Positions 44,885 through 53,649 of a stretch of DNA of 64,000 nt are shown here, piece by piece. Location of the stretch: NCBI RefSeq assembly GCF_028736155.1, contig NZ_CP117879.1, positions 3,162,001 through 3,226,000 of the forward strand, written 5' to 3'. The notes under the pieces were generated by a model. That model saw nothing but the letters and a program-made list of their open reading frames with translations. It was not told the origin of the DNA and did no database searches. The DNA is from Flavobacterium sp. KACC 22763 (GTDB lineage: Bacteria; Bacteroidota; Bacteroidia; Flavobacteriales; Flavobacteriaceae). The translations under genes were made by a program, and so were the position numbers. The first letter of the stretch is position 1; each line of letters opens with the position of its first letter.

Positions 44885-45526
44885 ATGAAAATCGCACTTA
44901 TTGGAGCTACAGGATTTGTTGGCTCAGCAATTTTAAATGAATTAGCAGACAGAAAACATGAAATTACTGCTATTGCAAGGACTCCAAAAGATACAGCAAA
45001 CGCAACTTGGGTTGCTGCAGATATTTTTAATGTTGATGCTCTGGCAGAAATCTTAAAAGGTCACGATGCTGTTGTTAATGCTTATAACCCAGGATGGACT
45101 AATCCTAATATTTACGATGACTTTTTAGCAGGTTCAAAAGCTATTCAGGAAGCGGTTAAAAAATCAGGCGTTAAACGTTTCATCACAATTGGTGGAGCTG
45201 GAAGTTTATATGTTGCTCCAGATTTGCAAGCCGTTGATACTCCAGATTTTCCAAAAGAGATTTTCCCTGGGGCCAATGCTGCAAGACATTATTTAAATAT
45301 TATTAAAGAAGAAAAAGATTTAGATTGGGCATTCTTTAGTCCTGCTTTCGAAATGCACGCTGGAACCAAAACAGGAAGAACTGGAAAATACCGTTTAGGT
45401 TTAGAAAATCCTGTTTTTAATGACGAACAAAGAAGTATTTTATCTGTAGAAGATTTGGCTGTTGTTATTACTGATGAAGTAGAAACTCCAAAACACCATC
45501 AAGTTAGATTTACAGCTGGATATTAA
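44885..45526 (+). CDS. NAD(P)-binding SDR-like oxidoreductase
   Basis: The 213-residue product begins with a dinucleotide-binding motif MKIALIGATGFVGSAILNEL. It continues as an atypical SDR/NmrA-like fold (DAVVNAYNPGWTNPN, VKRFITIGGAGSLYV, LDWAFFSPAFEMHAGT). The usual Tyr-x-x-x-Lys pair is not evident, typical of the YwnB/NmrA-like group that binds NAD(P)H as regulators or quinone reductases. It follows the Rrf2 gene and is likely its target. Confidence 0.85.
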   Translation: MKIALIGATGFVGSAILNELADRKHEITAIARTPKDTANATWVAADIFNVDALAEILKGHDAVVNAYNPGWTNPNIYDDFLAGSKAIQEAVKKSGVKRFITIGGAGSLYVAPDLQAVDTPDFPKEIFPGANAARHYLNIIKEEKDLDWAFFSPAFEMHAGTKTGRTGKYRLGLENPVFNDEQRSILSVEDLAVVITDEVETPKHHQVRFTAGY

Positions 45527-45529
45527 TTC

Positions 45530-45568
45530 TTTTAAGATGCTAAGGTTCTGAGATTCTCAGCTACTAAG
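45530..45568. repeat. Solo arm of the CTTAG word family
   Basis: This 39-base stretch is close in sequence and identical in length to the left arm at 32672-32710, but no partner arm follows it. Confidence 0.75.
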
Positions 45569-45699
45569 TTTTTTTGCCGCGCCCCAAACGATGGCGAACA
45601 GGCGAAGCATTTACACAAAATTTCTGTTATTTTTTTTGTTTTTTATATCTTCCTGAGCGAAGTCGAAGGACAAACAAAGAAATTCCACAATACTACTCA

Positions 45700-45757
45700 G
45701 ACTCGACAGATTTTAACTCCGCCCCGAAGTATCGGATCGGAACTGTCGGGTCTTTTT
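45700..45757 (+). terminator. Branched terminator of the CCCGACAG family
   Basis: GACTCGACAG pairs with CTGTCGGGTC around an inner stem (CCG..CCGA-AGTA-TCGG..CGG), followed by five T residues. It has the outer stem of the terminators at 28231 and 59563 with an inserted inner stem. Confidence 0.75.
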
Positions 45758-45827
45758 GCGTTAAGCTATTTGGCTAGGTCAACTTTGACCAAAAACTATT
45801 TTAATTTTTCTTTAAAAAAAATCGCAC

Positions 45828-46217
45828 TCAAATTTTCATGTTATTATCCCGATTTTCATAAAATGAAATCTCTTTTTCTAAATGAAAAACAACCTTTTTT
45901 AGACTTTCAATAGTATCTTTTTGTGTTTCTGCCAATTTTTTATACGTCAGATCATTTTCTGAAGGAATAATTTCCGGTTGATAGTTATCGCTATAATCAT
46001 CTTTAAGCATCAGACCTTCACTTTTCAACAACCATTCACAACTATACTTGGGATATTTTTCAACTATTTTTATCACCCACTTGGTTTGAATATCACTGTT
46101 ATTAGCCATTGCACGATACAAAACGCCTTTACTAGCGCCAATTATCCGCTCTAATTTCGCTACAGTAACACCTTCATTATCAGCTATTTTCTTTATATTT
46201 TCTAAGATCACATTCAT
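45828..46217 (-). CDS. CI-like phage-type repressor with HTH and coiled-coil tail
   Basis: The 129-residue product starts with a helix-turn-helix domain (ILENIKKIADNEGVTVAKLE, IIGASKGVLYRAMANNSDIQ, KYPKYSCEWLLKSEGLML). The pattern of a helix, 'IGAS.GV' and 'W.....YP.Y..EWLL...G.ML' is that of the N-terminal domain of Bacteroidota phage CI repressors. The S24 peptidase domain is missing; a short coiled coil (SLKKVVFHLEKEISFYENR) replaces it. It is divergent, across 84 bases, from a small protein gene and the long exported protein beyond it. It may regulate them; this is inferred. Confidence 0.75.
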   Translation of the reverse strand: MNVILENIKKIADNEGVTVAKLERIIGASKGVLYRAMANNSDIQTKWVIKIVEKYPKYSCEWLLKSEGLMLKDDYSDNYQPEIIPSENDLTYKKLAETQKDTIESLKKVVFHLEKEISFYENRDNNMKI

Positions 46218-46267
46218 TAAAGTAGGAAATTTCCCTTATTTTTCTTTTTTAGTTGAAAATTATCACC

Positions 46268-46275
46268 TATCTTTG
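46268..46275 (+). promoter_or_regulatory. Possible -7 box (TATCTTTG) in a divergent promoter
   Basis: TATCTTTG fits TAnnTTTG and lies 27 bases before the 70-residue gene. A TTG at 46253-46255 is too close for a standard -33 element. Confidence 0.35.
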
Positions 46276-46301
46276 TTTCTAATTTTAAAACAAAGTGAGC
46301 A

Positions 46302-46514
46302 ATGGACAAAAGTAAAACAAAAATCTATAAATCCTACGACTCTAACATTCTGGAAGCATTGTTTTTAAAGTATGGCGTTTCAAAATATTATATACGTCAG
46401 AGCATCAATGGTGCAGTTCATGGAGTCAAACCGGATAATATAAAAAAAGACTATATAAAAATGGAAAAAGCAAACAAAGATTTAGTGTTAAACCTAATTC
46501 GAAAAACACTTTAA
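46302..46514 (+). CDS. Small 70-residue protein of unknown function
   Basis: The product is basic and helical (NILEALFLKYGVSKYYIRQS, INGAVHGVKPDNIKKDYIKM). The segment 'ALFLKYGVSKYYIRQSINGA' could be a small DNA-binding helix pair. No family name can be assigned. It faces away from the CI-like repressor gene across an 84-base divergent region, the typical place of a Cro-like or operator-coupled gene. It may be followed by the exported protein at 46812, but about 300 bases intervene. The coding call rests on its position, plausible start and lysine-rich composition. Confidence 0.55.
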   Translation: MDKSKTKIYKSYDSNILEALFLKYGVSKYYIRQSINGAVHGVKPDNIKKDYIKMEKANKDLVLNLIRKTL

Positions 46515-46811
46515 AAAAGAGAATTAAATATTTAAAAACAACACAAGTAAAACTACTGTCTGCACTATATAAACTTACACTCCAAGTTTTAACCAGCAGT
46601 TTCGCCTCCCCTATTTCCCCAAAAAGATTACTTGGAGGCACCTTATCATCTTCATAAGTCCTATTAGCAAATAGCACTTATTCTTTACCACAAATACCAC
46701 AAATATAGGCGAGTACCCATTAAAGGTATTCAAAATATATGTCTTTTAATGTCTTACTCTTAGGGTAATGATTAAGAGGTGTATTATTTAATAATATAAA
46801 TGATTTAAATA
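46515..46811. other. Gene-free leader before the FISUMP protein
   Basis: About 300 bases without a gene. The first half is unremarkable. The second half holds short symmetric words such as GAGTACCCATTAAAGGTATTC (46709-46729) and TCTTAGGGTAATGATTAAGA. These could be operators or leader structures, but no standard promoter was identified. Confidence 0.4.
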
Positions 46812-49800
46812 ATGAAGAAAAATCTATTTTGCATGTGGCTTATGCTCATAGCCATATTATTCTCGGCAAACACGCAGGCCCAAATGACCATCGGGGGCAA
46901 AAAAGAGCCCGAGGCTTTCTCAGTGCTCGAACTCCTCAACAAAGGCGGACTTAGACTGCCTCAAATGACTACTGCAGAACGCGATGCCTTTGCAGTAAAA
47001 AACAACGAAAAAGGAAACGGGCTTACTATTTACAATAAGACAACCAATTGTGTGGAGTATTGGAATGCTTCTCGCTGGGTAAGTTTATGCGATGGTACAT
47101 CTCAGGCGACAATAAGCCCGCAGCCTTGTATAAATGTAGCGGCTGATGGCAGTGGCTGTGACCAGACATTTAAGATTACAGATCCTGACTGTCCTAATGG
47201 GCCATTTAACATCAGTATTGTTGCTGGAGGCGAATATGCATCTTTAGTTGATGTAGATAATGCTAACGGAAGTTTTAAAATTAACTTTTTTCCAAATGAA
47301 ACTATAAATCTGCATACGGTATTGGTACGTGTTACCAGCACCTGTACAAGTTTATATAAAGAGTTTTTATTCTCTCAAAATGGGGTAGACTGCAGCTCTA
47401 TGTCGTATGCAGTGCCTACATTAACAGCATCTGGAACAGTTTTATGCGCTGACGGTTCGGTATATTTATCTGTTCCTGCCAATACGGCGAATCTTGATAA
47501 ATTAATCTGGACCCGTAACGGTATTGAGGTTGCCCGCGGCGTTAATTATTATATCGCAACACAAAAAGGAAAATACAATATTTCCATGGGTGCTGTGGGC
47601 TGTAACACAAATGCAGGGAATGAAAAAAACATTACGGAATCTACTACAGTGGCACCAGCCAGCATTGCAGCATTAGCTTCAAATAATGGTGTGCTTTGCG
47701 GTACAAATTCAGTCACACTTTCAGCATCCGGAACTGCGGGTAGTGTAGTTTGGTTCCATAATGGAGTTGAAGAAAAATCAGGATTAACCGTTAATATAAG
47801 CGGCGATAGCAGTGTGGGCGATTGGTTTGCAGCGGTAAAAGACGGAAGCTGCTATTCTAAACAGTCTAACACTATTAATGTGACGAAAAGTGCAGCTAGC
47901 GTGCAGATAACTGTTCCTGACACTGATATTTTGGTGAACGGAAAACCGTTAAACACCATTACATCATTCTGTGCTGGCGGAAGTCTGGATTTAAGCATCG
48001 CTAATAAGCAGAGCGGAATCACCTATACTTGGTATAATGGCAATGACGTTATAACGGTTAACCCATTTATAGTGCCGGCTTCTCAGAGCACCATGACACT
48101 TCGTATGATTGCTACTGATAACACCGATGCAAAATGTCCTGCAGAAGCGCATGTAATTGATAAGAATATCACAAGTGGCAATACACCTTCAAAACCGACA
48201 ATAAACAGCAGCAGCAACAGTACACGCTGCACCGGTTCGGCAGTTTTAACTGTTTTAGAAACGGGCACTTACACTTGGTACAAGGATAACGTTAAAATGA
48301 GTGAAACCGCTAAAGAAATTACGGTTACAGAAGACGGCACTTATGGAGTAACTATAACCAACGCAAGCGGCTGTACAAGCCCTATGGCAGTAAAAACAAT
48401 TTTAGGAAATTCAAGTGCACCTGTCATTTCGTGGAACCCGGCTCCTCCTGCTCAGGCTACTTATAATTCTGTAATTGATTTTTCTCTTACCACTGCATTC
48501 AATCCTACTTCTTATGTATGGACTAAGGATGGCGTTGTAATACCAAATATTACTGGACAGACCGCAACAATTACGCTTCCAAGTACTGGAAGTTCTGTAA
48601 AAATTGGGGTGACAGCTAAAAACGACTGTGGAGAACAAACAATTTCACAGGATATAGCATTAAACGATGCATGCCCTACGCCAGTTATTACTACACAGCC
48701 TGCTTCGCAGTCTATAATAGCAAAAACGAGCGTTACGGTAAAAGTAGCGGCGAGCGGCAACAATACAAAAACATATCAGTGGTTCCGCAATACCTCTGAC
48801 AGTACAACAGGAGGAACACCTGTAGGAAATGCCATATCATATACTACGGCAGATCTTACAGAAGGCATCTATTATTTTTACTGTATTGTAACAAATGGCT
48901 GTACAGGCAATCCTAAAGCAACATCGCAAACAGCCAAGATTACGGTAACTAAAAATCCAGCCGATATACCTTTAGGAACCGGAACCTTAAGTGGCAAGAC
49001 CTGTTTTGATGTTGTACAAATAAATAATAATGCAGATTGTGGCACACTTGCCTCCCGTTCTGGCCAGAAGGCAGATTTTAGTCCAACTTATACCTATACA
49101 TTTACCCCTCAAGGCACTGTAACCAATTTTCATTTTACATTAGTAGAAACAGTAGGGGCAGGCAATATTGTTGAATCATATACAACCAGCGGTTATACAG
49201 TAACGGTAAAATACAAAGCAGATTTGTACAATACAGCAAAAGGGCTGTCTACTGCAGATGCATTTAAACTCACTATATATGCTATTTTCAATGACGGAAC
49301 TGGCACAGAGAAAGCAGTAAATCTTACGGCACAAATAAAAGACTGTATGTGTTGCGGAGCTATGATTAGTCCTACAGAATGGAGAGGCTTTATGTGTCAT
49401 AACTTAGGTGCTGATAGAACTTTGGATCCTTTTACTTTAAATACCGGATTAATAGGATCATATTATCAGTGGGGAACATCTACTCCTGCAGTTTCTTATG
49501 TGAATTTTAACAGTCCTGCATTTAGAAGTGCTACCACATGGGTTGATGCTAGCGGTAAAAAAACAGCAAATGATCCTTGCGATGCAGGCTACCATATACC
49601 TACAAAAGCAGAATGGCAAGGACTTATAGATTATTATACTACTAACTCTTCTTTGAGAAAGACTGTAGGTAGTGCTACATCCCCTGGGTTAGGCGGTGTT
49701 TTTTATGGCACCTCATTAATGTTGCCAACTACAGGAATTAAGACATCTACAGGGACATTTAATAGCCAGAGTACAGTGTATCAAACTAGTGCATATACTG

Positions 49801-49901
49801 GTAGCAATGGTCAATCTTCGTCCTTTGCCCCTTACCAGAGTAGGGTTGCCTTATCTGATCAGAATTGTGGAATGCCAATACGCTGCATAGCTGACAAATA
49901 A
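46812..49901 (+). CDS. Large exported Ig-like/FISUMP surface protein
   Basis: The 1029-residue protein has a signal peptide (LFCMWLMLIAILFSANTQAQ). A conserved N-terminal block follows (VLELLNKGGLRLPQMTTAER, EYWNASRWVSLCDG). Next come several Ig-like or PKD-like beta domains with recurring 'YTWY..N', 'TYTWYKDN', 'TYQWFRNTSDS' and 'TAKITV' strands. From about residue 845 a FISUMP-type domain follows (WRGFMCHNLGADRT, YYQWGTSTPAVSY, CDAGYHIPTKAEWQGLIDYY), ending CGMPIRCIADK. No T9SS sorting domain is evident at its C-terminus. It is probably an outer surface adhesin-like protein. Base composition is visibly richer in G+C than in neighbouring genes, which suggests acquisition. Confidence 0.85.
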   Translation: MKKNLFCMWLMLIAILFSANTQAQMTIGGKKEPEAFSVLELLNKGGLRLPQMTTAERDAFAVKNNEKGNGLTIYNKTTNCVEYWNASRWVSLCDGTSQATISPQPCINVAADGSGCDQTFKITDPDCPNGPFNISIVAGGEYASLVDVDNANGSFKINFFPNETINLHTVLVRVTSTCTSLYKEFLFSQNGVDCSSMSYAVPTLTASGTVLCADGSVYLSVPANTANLDKLIWTRNGIEVARGVNYYIATQKGKYNISMGAVGCNTNAGNEKNITESTTVAPASIAALASNNGVLCGTNSVTLSASGTAGSVVWFHNGVEEKSGLTVNISGDSSVGDWFAAVKDGSCYSKQSNTINVTKSAASVQITVPDTDILVNGKPLNTITSFCAGGSLDLSIANKQSGITYTWYNGNDVITVNPFIVPASQSTMTLRMIATDNTDAKCPAEAHVIDKNITSGNTPSKPTINSSSNSTRCTGSAVLTVLETGTYTWYKDNVKMSETAKEITVTEDGTYGVTITNASGCTSPMAVKTILGNSSAPVISWNPAPPAQATYNSVIDFSLTTAFNPTSYVWTKDGVVIPNITGQTATITLPSTGSSVKIGVTAKNDCGEQTISQDIALNDACPTPVITTQPASQSIIAKTSVTVKVAASGNNTKTYQWFRNTSDSTTGGTPVGNAISYTTADLTEGIYYFYCIVTNGCTGNPKATSQTAKITVTKNPADIPLGTGTLSGKTCFDVVQINNNADCGTLASRSGQKADFSPTYTYTFTPQGTVTNFHFTLVETVGAGNIVESYTTSGYTVTVKYKADLYNTAKGLSTADAFKLTIYAIFNDGTGTEKAVNLTAQIKDCMCCGAMISPTEWRGFMCHNLGADRTLDPFTLNTGLIGSYYQWGTSTPAVSYVNFNSPAFRSATTWVDASGKKTANDPCDAGYHIPTKAEWQGLIDYYTTNSSLRKTVGSATSPGLGGVFYGTSLMLPTTGIKTSTGTFNSQSTVYQTSAYTGSNGQSSSFAPYQSRVALSDQNCGMPIRCIADK

Positions 49902-50394
49902 GAAATTTAATGTTCGGAAATTGGTTTTCAGGAAAATAATTTTCTTTATTGCTATGGCTACCTAAACAATAAATATTACCAAAGAGGACTTTTGCGCTTT
50001 TCATTTCCTGTCGTGAGACAGGTTTGAAAAGCGCATTTTTTTTAGACTTACTGTTTTGGGTTTACGCAAGATAAAAGAATACCACAGCCAAAGGAAAATT
50101 TAAAATGACACGCCAGAAACTCTACAGGGCACAGTTCTAAAAGTCTTTGTTAAAGATCTACACACATAATCATTCCAAAAAACGAAGCGCCCGCGCTAAC
50201 AATAGACAAAGTAAGATTGCATCTTTCCCTTGCAAGGCCAACCAAATAAGCCACAACTTCTTACTCAAGAAGCAAAAAAAGCTATAATAGATTTGCGTAA
50301 TTGCTTTGCCTGTTCGCATTGTTCGAGTCGTAGCAAACTAACTTTTTGAAACTGTTTTTGTTTTCTGTACTTTTACATCTCTAAAAAGTGCGTT
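49902..50394. other. Intergenic: terminator and gene-free remnant
   Basis: The first 140 bases hold the terminator at 49993-50042. The remainder (50043-50394) is of mixed composition with no reading frame, tRNA or repeat I can support; it may be decayed DNA. The last 60 bases precede the MeaB gene and contain a TTG...TACTTTTA promoter-like sequence with one mismatch. Confidence 0.5.
49993..50042 (+). terminator. Strong two-part terminator after the FISUMP gene
   Basis: TGCGCTTTTCA pairs perfectly with TGAAAAGCGCA, enclosing an inner CCTGTC-GTGA-GACAGG stem, and is followed by nine T residues. Confidence 0.92.
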
Positions 50395-51516
50395 TTGTCA
50401 AATTCTAATAAACAAACTGGCAGTATATCTGAAAAAGCTGGAATTTCACCTCCTGAAATCACCAATATTGCGGCTATCAATCAAATTAAAAGCAAACGCA
50501 GACAACAGCCCACTTCTCAAGAATTAATTGATGGTATTTTAGAAGGAAACAGAACTTCTCTTAGCCGCGCGATTACTTTAATTGAAAGCACCAATCCAGA
50601 CCATTTTGATAAAGCTGGCGAAGTGATTCAAGGCTGTTTAGCTCATGCCAATAAATCAGTTCGAATTGGAATCACGGGAGTTCCCGGAGTTGGAAAAAGT
50701 ACTTTTATTGAAGCTTTTGGAAAACATCTGACACAATTAGGAAAAAAAGTAGCAGTTTTGGCAGTTGACCCAAGCAGTTCGCTTTCGCATGGAAGTATTC
50801 TCGGTGACAAAACCCGAATGGAAGAATTGGTAAAAGATGAAAATGCTTTTATTCGTCCAAGCGCTTCTGGAGAAACTTTAGGCGGTGTGGCTCGCAAAAC
50901 CAGAGAAACCATTATTCTTTGCGAAGCGGCAGGTTTTGATACTATTATAATCGAAACAGTCGGTGTTGGCCAAAGTGAAACCGCTGTTCACAGCATGGTC
51001 GATTTCTTTTTGCTTTTAAAGATTTCTGGCGCTGGCGACGAACTTCAAGGCATTAAACGCGGTATTATGGAAATGGCAGACGCTATTGTCATTAACAAAG
51101 CTGACGGCGATAATATAAAAAAGGCCAATCAGGCGAAATTGGAATTTAATCGCGCTTTGCATTTATTTCCTCCAAAAAAATCAAACTGGCAACCTAAAGT
51201 AACTACTTGCAGTTCGCTGATAAAAGATGGCATTGCGGAAGTTTGGAATACTATTTCTGATTATTTTGAAATGACAAAAGAAACTGGATTCTTCCAAGAA
51301 AAAAGAAATGAACAAAATCATTTCTGGATGATGGAAACCATCAACGAACAGCTTAAACAAAATTTCTATAATCAACCAGAAATAATTTCGCTTTTAGAAG
51401 AAAGCAAAAAAGCAGTGCAAAATAATGAGATTTCATCTTTTGCAGCTGCTGCTGAGTTATTAAAATTGTATTTTAATAAAGGTGCAAAGGCTCAAAGTGA
51501 CAAAGGTTCAAAGTAG
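50395..51516 (+). CDS. meaB: MeaB/ArgK-type GTPase for methylmalonyl-CoA mutase
   Basis: The 373-residue G3E GTPase has Walker A GVPGVGKST (95-103), the family block VDPSSSLSHGSILGDKTRME, DTIIIETVGVGQSE and the base-specificity region VINKADGDN. MeaB protects and reloads B12-dependent mutases and gates cofactor transfer from adenosyltransferases such as the PduO protein at 23711. The start is a TTG; no ATG is available before the conserved region. The last twelve residues (KGAKAQSDKGSK) are encoded by the left arm of the inverted repeat at 51481, so the C-terminus is of repeat origin. Mutase genes are outside the window. Confidence 0.92.
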   Translation: MSNSNKQTGSISEKAGISPPEITNIAAINQIKSKRRQQPTSQELIDGILEGNRTSLSRAITLIESTNPDHFDKAGEVIQGCLAHANKSVRIGITGVPGVGKSTFIEAFGKHLTQLGKKVAVLAVDPSSSLSHGSILGDKTRMEELVKDENAFIRPSASGETLGGVARKTRETIILCEAAGFDTIIIETVGVGQSETAVHSMVDFFLLLKISGAGDELQGIKRGIMEMADAIVINKADGDNIKKANQAKLEFNRALHLFPPKKSNWQPKVTTCSSLIKDGIAEVWNTISDYFEMTKETGFFQEKRNEQNHFWMMETINEQLKQNFYNQPEIISLLEESKKAVQNNEISSFAAAAELLKLYFNKGAKAQSDKGSK

Positions 51517-51675
51517 AAAAAGTCGCTTTGCTCCTTTTAATTCCTCAATAATCTCGATACACAATCTTGTCAGTTCGAGCGGAGTCGAGAACCCGCAAAG
51601 CATTTCAATTTCTCTAAAAAGAAAAAGGTTCAAAGTAAAAACCTTTGAACCTTTGTAACTATGAACCTTTAAACC
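51481..51675. repeat. Inverted repeat, AAAGGTTCAAAG family, left arm inside coding sequence
   Basis: The left arm 51481-51513 and the reverse complement of 51643-51675 match at 28 of 33 positions. The left arm is read as the final codons of the MeaB gene, and the right arm touches the stop codon of the convergent sulfatase-like gene. A perfect 11-base-pair hairpin (AAGGTTCAAAG) overlaps the right side near 51626-51654. A GTTCGAGCGGAGTCGAGAAC element lies between at about 51574. Confidence 0.9.
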
Positions 51676-53612
51676 TATTTCTTAGGCCTAAGCTTATATT
51701 TACTCTCTTTATACAAATTTCCTGCTGTAATCACATGTGCTAAAGCATCTTTTGCTAAATCTTCGTTCAGTTTTACAGGAACTAATGTTGTATCATTTTT
51801 GATTTCAAATTGCAATGGTTTCAAATTTGGCTGCATGATCACAACTTGATTCTCAACTCTAAATGCATTGATATCATTAAACTGCATAATAGATCTTCCT
51901 TGCACTTTCGGATCCAATTTACTTAGGTTTCTACCTACCATTGGAGTTTCAAACGGAAGTCCTAAATAGCTTAACAATGTAGGCGGAATATCAATCTGAC
52001 TTGCCAATCTGTCATAAACAGCTCCTTTTGGAACTCCAGGTCCCATAATAAATGCTGGAATATGGAATTTATTAATTGGAACTAAATTTTTACCGTAAGT
52101 TCTGGTATTGTGATCAGCAATTACAATAAAAATCGTGTTTTTAAAATACGGTTCTTTTTTAGCCATTTCAAAGAATTTTCCAATTGAGAAATCGGCATAT
52201 TTCATGGCATTATTTACTGTATTAGGCTTTTTATCATAAGGCTTAATTCTTCCTGTTGGATATTCAAATGGTTCGTGATTTGAAGTCGAGAACATTAAAG
52301 AGAAAAATGGTTTGTCTCCTTTTGATTTGAAATACTGATTGGCTTTTGTAACCAAATCTTCATCAGAATAGCCCCAAGTTCCTTTGAAAGCATATTTATT
52401 TCCATCAGACTCAAAATCACTTTGGTCTACGATGTCTGTAAAACCATTTCCGTTGAAAAACGAAGCCATATTATCAAAATTCGCCATTCCACCATAAATG
52501 AAACTTGTATCGTAACCTTTTTGTTTTAATGCGTCTGCCAATGTAAAAAATCCTTGTTGTGAATTTCCAAGCTTCACTACACTTTCTGATGGCGAAGGCA
52601 AAAATCCAGTTACTACCGCTTCAATTCCACGCACACTTCTAGTTCCTGTGCAATATAAATTGGTAAACAGTAATCCTTCTTTAGACAATTTATCAAATTC
52701 TGGAGTTAATGGTTTTCCTCCTAAAATTCCAACGTACTCTGCACCTAAACTCTCTTGTAGAAAGATCACCAAATTGTATGGCTTTTTCATAACAGAATCT
52801 GGTTGCTGCACATGTAAAAACGGAATTTCTTTATCTGTAAAATCACTTGGACCAGCGATCATGTATTTTTTTACACGAGCAATAGCTTCGGCCTCATCCA
52901 TTTTACCATACATTTTGGTATTTCCTTCATTTTTGATCGAATACGCCGCAAAAGCAACGGTATAAAATGAATTTAACCCTAAAGTATTTGTAAGCTGATC
53001 TGTTGAGAAAACAGCATTACTAGCATTAATTGGACGCTTTGAAGTCAAACTTGAACGTGCTCCGAAAAACAATAAAAAAGCTACTAATGGGAATACCATT
53101 AATTTGAATTTATATTCTGTACTTGTAGTATAAAATAATTGTTTCCCTTTTTTGAAAGCAAAATAAATTACAACTCCAAGAATTAGAAAAGTCACAATGA
53201 TTGAAGTCAGATAACTTTTTAAAAGCATTCCAACCACTTCTTTTGGATAAATAAGATAGTCTAAGAAAATCTTATTCGGACGAGTATCATATTGTTTTAC
53301 AAAATCTGGAGAAGCTAATTCTACAAAAAGAATTAAAAACAGAAATAGAAAACTATAAATTACCAGAAATTTATTGGTAAACTTTATCGCCTTATTCGGC
53401 AAAAAAGTGATTAACAATGCTGGAAGAAACGACAAATAACAAAGCAATATCAAATCCATTCGAAGACCGATTGGAAAAATATACCAGAAATCTGGCGTCT
53501 GCACTACTCTTTCTTTAAAAAGAAAAAACAGAAAGATTCGGCTTAAAGTGGTAATCAATAATCCGATCAATATAAAACTGAAAATAGGTTTTAAGAAACG
53601 TAAATTTTTCAT
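51675..53612 (-). CDS. LTA-synthase-like membrane sulfatase family protein
   Basis: The 645-residue protein has five N-terminal membrane helices (FSFILIGLLITTLSRIFLFFL, YLSFLPALLITFLP, and others) and a periplasmic alkaline-phosphatase-fold domain. This shows NLVIFLQESLGAEYVGILGG, LYCTGTRSVRGIEAVVTGFL (Thr nucleophile), SLMFSTSNHEPFEYP and FIVIADHNTRTYGK (metal ligands). This is the topology of lipoteichoic acid synthases and the related phosphoglycerol transferases. Gram-negative organisms have no LTA, so it probably modifies a periplasmic glycan or lipid with a phosphoglycerol or phosphoethanolamine group. It is followed downstream by the inverted repeat at 51481-51675. Confidence 0.88.
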   Translation of the reverse strand: MKNLRFLKPIFSFILIGLLITTLSRIFLFFLFKERVVQTPDFWYIFPIGLRMDLILLCYLSFLPALLITFLPNKAIKFTNKFLVIYSFLFLFLILFVELASPDFVKQYDTRPNKIFLDYLIYPKEVVGMLLKSYLTSIIVTFLILGVVIYFAFKKGKQLFYTTSTEYKFKLMVFPLVAFLLFFGARSSLTSKRPINASNAVFSTDQLTNTLGLNSFYTVAFAAYSIKNEGNTKMYGKMDEAEAIARVKKYMIAGPSDFTDKEIPFLHVQQPDSVMKKPYNLVIFLQESLGAEYVGILGGKPLTPEFDKLSKEGLLFTNLYCTGTRSVRGIEAVVTGFLPSPSESVVKLGNSQQGFFTLADALKQKGYDTSFIYGGMANFDNMASFFNGNGFTDIVDQSDFESDGNKYAFKGTWGYSDEDLVTKANQYFKSKGDKPFFSLMFSTSNHEPFEYPTGRIKPYDKKPNTVNNAMKYADFSIGKFFEMAKKEPYFKNTIFIVIADHNTRTYGKNLVPINKFHIPAFIMGPGVPKGAVYDRLASQIDIPPTLLSYLGLPFETPMVGRNLSKLDPKVQGRSIMQFNDINAFRVENQVVIMQPNLKPLQFEIKNDTTLVPVKLNEDLAKDALAHVITAGNLYKESKYKLRPKK

Positions 53613-53649
53613 TAAAAATAGTATAAGAACGTGAGATTAGAAAAACAAA

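Larger units (their letters stand above)
45527..45827. other. Intergenic composite of dispersed repeats, no gene
   Basis: These 301 bases hold a solo arm (45530-45568), a GC-richer segment at 45577-45610, a short CCTGAGCGAAGTCGAAGGA element near 45652, and the branched terminator at 45700. A possible 67-codon frame (45574-45777) consists entirely of this repeat material, so I do not call it as a gene. Confidence 0.7.

Noticed and set aside
45574..45777. Possible 67-codon gene
   Set aside because: It is composed of dispersed repeat and terminator sequence and its translation has no protein-like features.
45828..49901. Prophage
   Set aside because: The CI-like repressor and small divergent gene are suggestive, but no integrase, replication, structural or lysis genes follow.
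50043..50394. tRNA or small RNA gene in the gap before meaB
   Set aside because: I could not fold a cloverleaf or find conserved tRNA bases, and there is no promoter-terminator pair that defines a small RNA.
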